A stretch of 64,000 bases of DNA from Chlamydiae bacterium Ga0074140. Its GTDB lineage: Bacteria; Chlamydiota; Chlamydiia; Chlamydiales; Rhabdochlamydiaceae. The stretch lies in assembly GCA_001464115.1 (NCBI GenBank), contig LNES01000006.1, positions 1 to 64,000 on the forward strand. The letters run 5' to 3'. The position numbers were made by a program, and so were the translations under genes. Shown here piece by piece: positions 1 through 6,727 of this stretch. Every line of letters begins with the position of its first letter. Within the stretch, counting starts at the first letter, position 1. The notes below the pieces were generated by a model. The model was not told the DNA's origin. It saw nothing but the letters and a program-made list of their open reading frames with translations, and searched no databases.

Positions 1-114
1 AAGCTCGAAAATAAAGAGGGACAGACAGTGATCGTACCTACGGATGGTAAACGCAAGCACCAGAAGCCAGGCACTGCGCAAAGCATCGCCTCCCAGGTGA
101 ATAAGAAAAGCTAG
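1..114 (+). CDS. 3' end of an unrecognised gene (partial)
   Basis: The window opens inside a reading frame that stays open for 37 codons and stops at TAG 112-114. The visible tail is hydrophilic and lysine-rich, ending in SQVNKKS. It is too short to assign to a family. The frame could be fortuitous, but lysine-rich tails are common for real C-termini. The next gene starts about 60 bases downstream on the same strand. Confidence 0.45.
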   Translation, partial: KLENKEGQTVIVPTDGKRKHQKPGTAQSIASQVNKKS

Positions 115-176
115 AGAAAAGCAAATTACGCAAGAGGTCTATTTCTTTTTTCTCTCTGCTAAGCTAAATCTAAGCT

Positions 177-2297
177 ATGCAAGAGAGCTACCTCTACTCC
201 TCTCATTTTGATCTCGCAACTCCTGATGGGTTCATCAAAACCCTCAGGACGCTTGCCGATGGAACAAATGAAGCGCTTGTGCACATCGAAAAGATCTCCC
301 CTGCTTTTCGCGGTTATAAGATCGATCCAGAACACCTCTTCTTTAACTTCAAGAGCACGCTTGCGCAGCTCGGCGTAAATGGAATTGCAAAAGAGATCCA
401 TCTCGACTCGATGGCGGGTGTTGCGGAGGTTGCGGTTCATCTCGCAGGAATCGATCCGCTGGGAAAAGAGATGCTTTCTCATCTGCATGAGGGGGCTTTC
501 ATCGGGAAACTCTTTGCAAAAGACCCTGAAAGGTGTGTGCGTTCACCCGATTATCTTGTGCGGATGTTCGGCCGGTGTGACAGGCAGGGAAGGCCTCTTC
601 TCTCTCTGGGGGGAGAGAATCGTGAGAATCTAGTTTTAGAAACGGTCAAAGGCAGACTTGTGGCATTTTTGCGTTTACAGGAGGGCCGTCTTGAATATGA
701 AGAGTCGGTTCATGGTTTTCTGCCGGTTTTAGGAAAAGCACTCGCGCATCCAGAACTCTCTTTGCGTCCACTTGTCCAGCTGCAACAGATCTGGAAAAAA
801 GGAGCAAAACGCCTTGTGGAGCAAGATAAGATGCTCCTTGTGCGCACAGAGCCTCTGCACATTCGCACCGTGTTTGGTCGGGTTGTTGAGGACCTTCTTC
901 CAGAAGGTGTACACCACACATCGGCAGCGATTTTAGATCCAAGCACGCGTGCTTCAGGGGATGTTTACGAGCTCTTCGGCTCCTCAAAAGAAGAGCTCAC
1001 GCAGATCCCACTGGAATTTTATACGCTTGAGCCCCATCGCGAGCACGTTTTCTTCGTGGACCGCGATCAACTACAGAGCTCTCTCGAGCAACCGAGTGCG
1101 ATTTTTCGTGCATTTGACACGGCTCCGAAAGCCCCAGAGCTCCACACGGCTGTTTTTGTGGTGAAAGGAACGCAGCTTCTAAATTTGCAAGAGAGCGATT
1201 GGATCTCAAGACAACCTGTGAAGAGTGCCTTTCCTGGCCTTATTCATCCTGGGCGTCAAGCGCTCATGGTGGAGAGGTACATTGAGCAGCAGCCCTCCTA
1301 TCCGTTTTTGAAGAGCATAGAAAATGGGCTAATCACAAGTGAAGGAATTCTATTTGTCCGCTACTTCCCCTCCCCTCTTCTGAAAAAAATGCTGATTGGG
1401 GACACCGTTCAGCGCAACTTGAAAGCGCTCTATTTTGAAAAGCCCTCATTTTCTGCAGGAAACTTCTTCTCGCACGAAGACCGCTCGATGCTTCTCGACC
1501 TCGCAAAATTTGCGATTCCTGTTTTCTGGGCAGACCGCGAATCCGGAGAGATTCTGCAATATGTTCCGAAGCCGGAGAAGGATTGCGGAATGTTTGTGCC
1601 GCTTTCTCTTGTTGGAGCGTTTTTAAAAGCGACCTATTTCGGTGTCTACGGCTCCAATCTCAAAGCGGGTGGCGATTTTGAGCAGGAACTCACGGCTCTT
1701 CTTCAGGGAATTAAGGAGATGCGCAAAACAGTAGATCATCCGCTCCTCTCTGAAAAAACGCCGATTGCTCTTGTTACTGGCGGAGGACCTGGAGTGATGG
1801 AGATGGCAAATAGAGTTGCAAAAACTTCTGGGATTCTCTCTTGCGCGAATATCGTCGATTTTCATGCCAAGGGCGAAGCGGTTGTGAACGAACAAAAACA
1901 GAACCCTTACATCGAGGCAAAGATGACCTACCGAATCGACCGCCTCGTCGAACGACAAGCTGAGTTCAACCTCGACTTTCCGATCTTTCTCATGGGGGGC
2001 ATCGGAACCGATTTTGAATACACACTCGAAGAGGTGCGAAGAAAAGTGGGCTCAACGCAAGCGACTCCGATCATCCTCTTCGGAGATCCCCGCTACTGGA
2101 AAGAAAAGATCACCTCTCGCTTCCAGTGCAACTTAGCAAGCGGAACAATCGCCGGTTCTGAATGGGTGAGCAACTGTTTTTTCTGTGTGCAAAAGGCGGA
2201 TGCGGCTCTCAAAATCTACAGAGACTTCTTTTCAGGCAAGCTTAACATTGGCAAGGACGGTCCGATCTATAACGACGGCTTTGTTCCTATTCCATAG
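177..2297 (+). CDS. LOG-family (lysine decarboxylase-like Rossmann) protein, large form
   Basis: A 706-residue protein. Its last third (about residues 520-680) carries the LOG fold hallmarks: a GGGPGVME nucleotide-binding loop and, further on, MGGIGTDFEYTLEEV, which matches the PGGxGTxxE catalytic motif except that Met replaces Pro. LOG proteins cleave nucleoside 5'-monophosphates to base plus ribose 5-phosphate; E. coli PpnN is the nearest bacterial model of a LOG domain with long extensions. The first 500 residues match no family I can name. PpnN-like nucleotide hydrolysis is inferred from the motifs only. The ATG lies in a sensible position after an A/T-rich leader. Confidence 0.75.
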   Translation: MQESYLYSSHFDLATPDGFIKTLRTLADGTNEALVHIEKISPAFRGYKIDPEHLFFNFKSTLAQLGVNGIAKEIHLDSMAGVAEVAVHLAGIDPLGKEMLSHLHEGAFIGKLFAKDPERCVRSPDYLVRMFGRCDRQGRPLLSLGGENRENLVLETVKGRLVAFLRLQEGRLEYEESVHGFLPVLGKALAHPELSLRPLVQLQQIWKKGAKRLVEQDKMLLVRTEPLHIRTVFGRVVEDLLPEGVHHTSAAILDPSTRASGDVYELFGSSKEELTQIPLEFYTLEPHREHVFFVDRDQLQSSLEQPSAIFRAFDTAPKAPELHTAVFVVKGTQLLNLQESDWISRQPVKSAFPGLIHPGRQALMVERYIEQQPSYPFLKSIENGLITSEGILFVRYFPSPLLKKMLIGDTVQRNLKALYFEKPSFSAGNFFSHEDRSMLLDLAKFAIPVFWADRESGEILQYVPKPEKDCGMFVPLSLVGAFLKATYFGVYGSNLKAGGDFEQELTALLQGIKEMRKTVDHPLLSEKTPIALVTGGGPGVMEMANRVAKTSGILSCANIVDFHAKGEAVVNEQKQNPYIEAKMTYRIDRLVERQAEFNLDFPIFLMGGIGTDFEYTLEEVRRKVGSTQATPIILFGDPRYWKEKITSRFQCNLASGTIAGSEWVSNCFFCVQKADAALKIYRDFFSGKLNIGKDGPIYNDGFVPIP

Positions 2298-2306
2298 ACA
2301 GAAGCT

Positions 2307-2536
2307 AAGATTCACCACAGAGTCACAGAGAAAGACGAGGTAGCACAGAGAAAGCCCCCCCCTTTTTTTGCTCGAGAGCAAAAAAGGAGACTCTGGCGCA
2401 AGCGCAAAAAGGAGAGTTTTTAATTTGCCGCATTGCGGCAGGAAGTTTATTGTTTTTGCTCTCTAGCAAAAAGAAGAACCCTCCCTCTTCCCTCTGTGCA
2501 GCCTCATCTTCCTCTGTGTCTCTGTGGTGAATCTTT
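2307..2536. repeat. Palindromic dispersed repeat, family A, copy 1
   Basis: Terminal inverted repeats of 44 bases (2307-2350 and 2492-2535) match at about 40 of 44 positions. Each arm carries the CACAGAG(A/T)CACAGAG motif. The middle holds smaller complementary runs such as GCTCTCTAGCAAAAA. A second copy lies at 39897-40132 with nearly identical arms and a different core. There is no transposase, so this looks like a non-autonomous MITE-like element. The folded arms could also act as a transcription barrier between the convergent genes on each side. Confidence 0.8.
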
Positions 2537-2541
2537 CTCCG

Positions 2542-3741
2542 TTACCAGCCCCAGGAGAGGCCGATTTCGCCGTAGTTCACACGCTTCTTGAAGAATTGCC
2601 CTTCGTATGAATAGCCTGTGTGGTAGTCGACGTATAGGCGCATCTTACGACCGACGCCCTGCATCTTGCTCCACTCATAACCCAGCTTGAAGGTGGCATC
2701 AATATCCCAATTGCGCGCTTGCCAGTTTTCGAGGTGAACAGCAAAGAATGGCGTTCCGAAAAGACGATGGTACGAGAGCTTTTTTCCGAACATGCGGAAC
2801 TCAGCGCCGTATTCGATATAAAAGGTCTTCATAGGAAATGTCTTATCGCTATGAACGATCACGCCAGGACCAAAATAGCCACGAATTCCCCTTGTGAATT
2901 GGTAAGCAGTGAAAAAATCGATCGCTTCGTAGCTAGGATTTTTTCTCTTATCAAGGAAATCTGGGTGGTTGACTAAAAACTCATCGCCCAAATGGCTTGA
3001 TTGATGGTAGATCCTCAAGCGGAACGACCACTTATCCACCGCGTAAGTCAGAGGAATGCCTACAAGATAGTCGGTATTGACCAGTTCGCTAAACTCGTGG
3101 CTGACATGTTCTGGAACATCTTCAAAATTGAAGACCGCCCACACACCCGCCTGAATACCGATCTGTAAATCCCCCTGCCATTTAAATACATTTCTCCAAC
3201 GGAAAATAGGAAAGTCGTCGCCTACGCAAACAGATGCAACATTCTTTCCGATGATTCTATCTCCACGGCGATAGGCAACAAAGTACATCGGTTCGCGTGG
3301 ATCGGCGACAAGCGGTTGAAAGAGCACGGTGGATTGCGGAAACCAAACTCCCCTAACCCTCGGTTCTATCTGCTTTTCCTTCGCTGCAATTTCTTTTTTC
3401 GAGAGATCTTCCTTCACCTGAACAGACTTCACGCCCGCAATGTCATTCACGAAGTTGAGAATACTGTTGTAGAGCAGCGCGTTATTCGGCATGTTCGAGA
3501 GTGTCACATTGTGATCTTTGACAGAAACGAGCACTCGATGTTCGTAATAGTGCATATCCAAGAGCGCTTGGATATACCCCTCGAGATAGAGATCAGTCAT
3601 CTCATCGTAGTTGCTCTCCGGCATACTGTCCGCGCGCGTCAGAAAATTCACATCGGGCTTTACCCCCAAGGCAACTGAAGAATTATCCGCGTACAGAGAG
3701 AGCAGACAGGTAGAACTGAGGCATAGCAGCACTTTTCGCAT
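2542..3741 (-). CDS. Secreted DUF1207-like outer membrane beta-barrel protein with BON-like N-terminus
   Basis: Start chosen at ATG 3741 (399 residues), which has a GGAG site about 10 bases upstream and begins a clear signal peptide (MRKVLLCLSSTCLLSLYADN). The open frame extends further upstream, but that part runs through the tRNA on the other strand. Residues around 60-110 resemble a BON domain (VNDIAGVKSVQV). The rest has alternating aromatic/polar strands and the PLVADPREP motif typical of DUF1207 proteins, ending in an aromatic residue (GLSWGW) as outer membrane beta-barrels do. Function unknown; outer membrane location is inferred. Confidence 0.75.
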   Translation of the reverse strand: MRKVLLCLSSTCLLSLYADNSSVALGVKPDVNFLTRADSMPESNYDEMTDLYLEGYIQALLDMHYYEHRVLVSVKDHNVTLSNMPNNALLYNSILNFVNDIAGVKSVQVKEDLSKKEIAAKEKQIEPRVRGVWFPQSTVLFQPLVADPREPMYFVAYRRGDRIIGKNVASVCVGDDFPIFRWRNVFKWQGDLQIGIQAGVWAVFNFEDVPEHVSHEFSELVNTDYLVGIPLTYAVDKWSFRLRIYHQSSHLGDEFLVNHPDFLDKRKNPSYEAIDFFTAYQFTRGIRGYFGPGVIVHSDKTFPMKTFYIEYGAEFRMFGKKLSYHRLFGTPFFAVHLENWQARNWDIDATFKLGYEWSKMQGVGRKMRLYVDYHTGYSYEGQFFKKRVNYGEIGLSWGW

Positions 3742-3845
3742 GCGACTTTTACTCCATATAAAAATATTACGTATAAACAAACGCCGAGATTTGCCGCAAA
3801 AAGAATCTGCAGATAAGATACTCCAAGAAATCCAGTAAGCTTCTC

Positions 3846-3918
3846 GGGGCAATAGCTCAGTGGTTAGAGCAGCGGACTCATAACCCGCCGGTCTCTGGTT
3901 CAAATCCAGGTTGCCCCA
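3846..3918 (+). tRNA. tRNA with CAT anticodon, probably tRNA-Ile2 (k2C) or elongator tRNA-Met
   Basis: The acceptor stem GGGGCAA pairs with TTGCCCC (3911-3917). The D arm is TAGCTCAGTGGTTAGAGCA, the anticodon loop is CTCATAA (CAT) and the T arm is CTGGTTCAAATCCAG. The D and T arms closely resemble E. coli tRNA-Ile2, which reads AUA after lysidine modification. Elongator Met cannot be excluded by eye. One A-C mismatch closes the anticodon stem. The initiator is unlikely because its GGG/CCC anticodon stem is absent. The 3' half is repeated at 5459-5498. Confidence 0.92.
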
Positions 3919-3919
3919 A
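3880..3919 (+). repeat. Left att-like direct repeat within the tRNA 3' half
   Basis: These 40 bases, from the anticodon loop to just past the acceptor stem, are identical to 5459-5498. Integrases of the tyrosine recombinase family typically target the tRNA 3' half and leave an intact tRNA on one side and a 3' fragment on the other, which is the arrangement here. Confidence 0.8.
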
Positions 3920-4015
3920 TTTTTTGAAGACCGAGAGCAATCGCATGGAAGGAAGAAACTTGCGATAAATTTGAATGTAAACGGGGCATAGGAATCGCTA
4001 ACAAAAAATTGACCT

Positions 4016-5071
4016 GTGAAATTTAAAACTCCTCCTCGCCTTTATGAGGGCAATAAAGTTGCAATTGTTTCACCATCTGCGGGCCTGGCCTCAATTTTCC
4101 CTTGGGTTTATGAACTTGGATTAAAGAGGCTCCGCGAAGTGTTCCTATTGGAGCCCATAGAATTTCCTACTGCACGCAAAGATCCTGGTTATTTAGAACG
4201 ACACCCCCAAGCTCGCGCCGAAGATATTAACGCTGCTTTTGCTGACAAATCCATCAAAGCTGTTATCGGCACGATTGGTGGCAATGATCAGATTCGCATT
4301 CTACCCTTTCTTGATGCAAAAACTCTCAGCTTGAATCCCAAACTTTTTCTAGGGTACAGCGATAGCACAAATCTCCACCTCTTCCTCTGGAATTTAGGTA
4401 TTATCTCTTACTACGGCGGCAACCTCATGACTCAATTTGCCATGCAAGGCAATATGCATAACTTCACAGTCCACTATTTGAAGAAAGCGTTCTTTGAAGC
4501 TAGTATCGGTGAAATCCAGTCTGCGCCCGAGTGGACCGATTACGATCTACAATGGGAAGATCCGCAAAATTTGTACAAAAGCCGCCCTCTGTATAAAAGC
4601 GCCGGATGGCATTGGCATAATTTCGAAAATAAAGTCATTAAAGGCAGGTTGTGGGGAGGTTGTCTCGAGGTGCTCGACTTACATTTTTCAGTCAAACGTT
4701 ACCTCCCTCCCGCTGATCAACTAGCCAACTGTATTCTTTATCTTGAAACCTCAGAAGAAATGCCCTCGGAAGGATTTGTTTATCGCTTCCTTGCAGCATT
4801 AGGAGAGTTGGGTATCCTTCAAAAATTCAAAGGAATGCTTTTTGGTCGACCCAAAGCTCAGTTTTGCAATAGATTACCTCCGGAAGGCCAGAAAATGTTC
4901 ATCTCAAATCAACAAATGGCAGTTAAGAAAGCTCTGAAAGATTATTCCTCCGACCTTCCTGTTGTTTTTAACCTTAATTTTGGCCACACAGATCCTCAAG
5001 TTATTATCCCCAATGGAGAGATGGCCTTTATCGACGGCATTGAGAAAACTATTCGTTTTGGGTCTATATAG
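4016..5071 (+). CDS. Peptidase S66 family (LD-carboxypeptidase / MccF-like)
   Basis: A 351-residue protein starting at GTG 4016. It has the S66 pattern throughout: VAIVSPSAG at the N-terminus, the nucleophile Ser115 in GYSDSTNLH, Glu244 in LYLETSEE, and His324 in NFGHTDP, giving the Ser-Glu-His triad. Aromatic-rich loops (DLQWEDP and AGWHWHN) resemble MccF, which cleaves the amide of microcin C and related acyl-adenylates, rather than cell-wall LD-carboxypeptidases. It is the first of two cargo genes between the tRNA and its 3' duplicate. A resistance role is inferred; peptidoglycan recycling is the alternative. Confidence 0.85.
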   Translation: MKFKTPPRLYEGNKVAIVSPSAGLASIFPWVYELGLKRLREVFLLEPIEFPTARKDPGYLERHPQARAEDINAAFADKSIKAVIGTIGGNDQIRILPFLDAKTLSLNPKLFLGYSDSTNLHLFLWNLGIISYYGGNLMTQFAMQGNMHNFTVHYLKKAFFEASIGEIQSAPEWTDYDLQWEDPQNLYKSRPLYKSAGWHWHNFENKVIKGRLWGGCLEVLDLHFSVKRYLPPADQLANCILYLETSEEMPSEGFVYRFLAALGELGILQKFKGMLFGRPKAQFCNRLPPEGQKMFISNQQMAVKKALKDYSSDLPVVFNLNFGHTDPQVIIPNGEMAFIDGIEKTIRFGSI

Positions 5072-5099
5072 AAACCCAACGCAAAATGGAGATGAAAAC

Positions 5100-5462
5100 A
5101 TGACAGAAAAAATAGACATCAAAGAAAAATTTAAAGCTTTTTCCGACCATTGGAATCCGAGAATTATTGGAGAACTCAATGGACAACATGTAAAACTAGC
5201 CAAGTTCTTTGGTGAATTTGTTTGGCATCATCATGAAAAAGAGGATGAGCTCTTCCTGGTTATTAAAGGAAGGCTTCTCATGAAATTCAGAGATAAAGAC
5301 GTTTGGATAGAAGAGGGAGAGGTGATCATCGTCCCTGCAAAAGTAGAACACATGCCTGTTGCACCGGAAGAAGTCCATGTTCTTCTTTTTGAGCCTGCTT
5401 CAACACTTAATACGGGCAATGTTGTCGAAAAGCGAACAAGAAAAGATCTGAAAAAGATATAA
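5100..5462 (+). CDS. Small cupin-domain protein
   Basis: Start set at ATG 5100 (120 residues); the longer open frame only overlaps the peptidase gene. There is a GGAG(A) site just upstream. The cupin metal motif is visible as HHHEKEDELFLVIKG (first conserved box) followed by the G-x5-P-x4-H box (EEGEVIIVPAKVEHMPVA). It follows the S66 peptidase by 28 bases, so the two are probably co-transcribed. The TAA stop falls inside the duplicated tRNA sequence, so the gene now ends on att-derived DNA and its last residues may differ from relatives. Enzymatic role unknown. Confidence 0.85.
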   Translation: MTEKIDIKEKFKAFSDHWNPRIIGELNGQHVKLAKFFGEFVWHHHEKEDELFLVIKGRLLMKFRDKDVWIEEGEVIIVPAKVEHMPVAPEEVHVLLFEPASTLNTGNVVEKRTRKDLKKI

Positions 5463-5498
5463 CCCGCCGGTCTCTGGTTCAAATCCAGGTTGCCCCAA
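5459..5498 (+). repeat. Right att-like repeat: 3' half of tRNA
   Basis: Forty bases identical to 3880-3919 of the CAT tRNA. The 5' half of a tRNA is absent here, so this is not a second tRNA gene. Together with the left copy it brackets 3920-5458, which holds only the S66 peptidase and cupin. No integrase is present. Confidence 0.8.
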
Positions 5499-5576
5499 CG
5501 TTCTGAAACCAGAATGCAGAAGTAGAGATAAGGATTCCTTAGCAACTTCTTAGGATGGAAAAAGGCTTGGCAGGGA

Positions 5577-5822
5577 TTATCTCTTTTTCATGCGGGTTTT
5601 CATTTTTGCAAGCGTTACCTTGAGATACCGGTTGTACCCTTCTCTGCTCATCCATCCCTTTGGGCACGCGACCTCTTTCAGCTTCTTTGCTTCAAACCTT
5701 AGGAATTGGTGCGTTTTGCTTGTTTTTCTTCGGACGCGCACCACGTATTTGCTGCCCTCTTTCTTTCTCACGCGGGCAATGCGGCCATCAGGAATTTTTA
5801 CGCAACATCCGATAGAAATCAT
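5577..5822 (-). CDS. Small basic conserved protein, unknown function
   Basis: An 81-residue protein, start chosen at ATG 5822 because it overlaps the TGA of the upstream gene in an ATGA arrangement, implying translational coupling. The N-terminal half (ISIGCCVKIPDGRIARVRKK...KYVVRVRR) looks like an SH3/KOW-type small barrel; the C-terminal half is lysine- and arginine-rich with WMSREGYNRYLKVTLAK. Nucleic-acid binding is plausible from composition and from its coupling to a DNA glycosylase, but this is inference. Confidence 0.7.
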   Translation of the reverse strand: MISIGCCVKIPDGRIARVRKKEGSKYVVRVRRKTSKTHQFLRFEAKKLKEVACPKGWMSREGYNRYLKVTLAKMKTRMKKR

Positions 5823-6727
5823 AGAATTCCTTTTTTCCTCAGCTTGTGGAGCAGGAGATGAAAATAGACAAGCCCGGCATAAGGGTACCATCTTTGTTCT
5901 AGCTGCTTGACTTTTTCGTACGCGATTTCTTGATGCCGTTTGAGAAGGATTTTGAGACTTTTATGAATGCCGACGTCATCTCCTGGCAAAATTGCTATCC
6001 TTCCAAATCCTCTCAGCAAGGCATATTCTCCCGACCACCGTCCAAGTCCTTTAAAGCAGCAAAGAAAACCAACGATCTCTTCATTCGAAAGAGATTCAAG
6101 TGAGTGAAAATCAATCTGCTGCACCTCTACCTGAGAGGCTATCTCAATAAGCGATTCACTTTTACGATGACTATATCCCAGGGCTTTCAATTCTTCGATC
6201 TTGCATTTCATGATTCTTCCCGGCACGGGAAAAGCGTGAAAGGTCCCATCTTCATCTTTAAATGGGAGCCCATATTGATCGACGAGCTTATTCAAAAGAC
6301 TGAAGCCCGCTTCCAAAGAAAGCTGTTGAAAGGTGATAGCATTCACCAATGTCTCAAATAGGGTAGGAAAACGGGGTGGTTTGACCCCTTTGAACTGACG
6401 AACGAGTGGGTGGAGAATCTTATCTTGTTCGCTTAAGCGATAAAATCTAGCGAGGTCGATCTTCAATCCGAGCATGGTATTTAATAAGACTGCTAGCCTG
6501 GCCTTTAATTGCGAAACCAGTCGGCTACTTTTTGCAAGAACGAGAACTCGGTTTTTCTCATGAGTGACTTCGATTTTGATGGGGATTTTTTCTATGACGA
6601 GGATGCGGATGTATTTTTCCCCATCCCAATGATCGACGGCGTTACTCTCCCTCCTTTTTAACGACCACACAGTCAGGTCGAGTCTGAATGGCGGCTTGAC
6701 TAGTAGAGAAAACCTAACTAGGTTCAA
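5819..6727 (-). CDS. HhH-GPD DNA glycosylase, AlkA-like
   Basis: About 302 residues. The helix-hairpin-helix and Gly/Pro/Asp loop are visible at about 222-253: CFKGLGRWSGEYALL followed by ILPGDDVGI, where Asp251 is the expected catalytic residue. VNAITFQQLS at about 128-138 is the usual start of the HhH-GPD core. The family removes alkylated or deaminated bases. The start is a TTG at 6727 that overlaps the end of the nitric oxide reductase gene by 14 bases; no better start precedes the AlkA N-terminal strand segment. It lacks the iron-sulphur cysteines of Nth/MutY. Confidence 0.85.
   Translation of the reverse strand: MNLVRFSLLVKPPFRLDLTVWSLKRRESNAVDHWDGEKYIRILVIEKIPIKIEVTHEKNRVLVLAKSSRLVSQLKARLAVLLNTMLGLKIDLARFYRLSEQDKILHPLVRQFKGVKPPRFPTLFETLVNAITFQQLSLEAGFSLLNKLVDQYGLPFKDEDGTFHAFPVPGRIMKCKIEELKALGYSHRKSESLIEIASQVEVQQIDFHSLESLSNEEIVGFLCCFKGLGRWSGEYALLRGFGRIAILPGDDVGIHKSLKILLKRHQEIAYEKVKQLEQRWYPYAGLVYFHLLLHKLRKKGIL

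Noticed and set aside
2542..3903. Longer start (3903) for the DUF1207-like gene
   Set aside because: The extra 54 codons overlap the tRNA and precede a clear signal peptide; ATG 3741 has a ribosome site.
5459..5498. Possible second tRNA
   Set aside because: Only the anticodon-loop-to-acceptor half is present; no D arm or 5' acceptor strand. Interpreted as an att-like duplicate.
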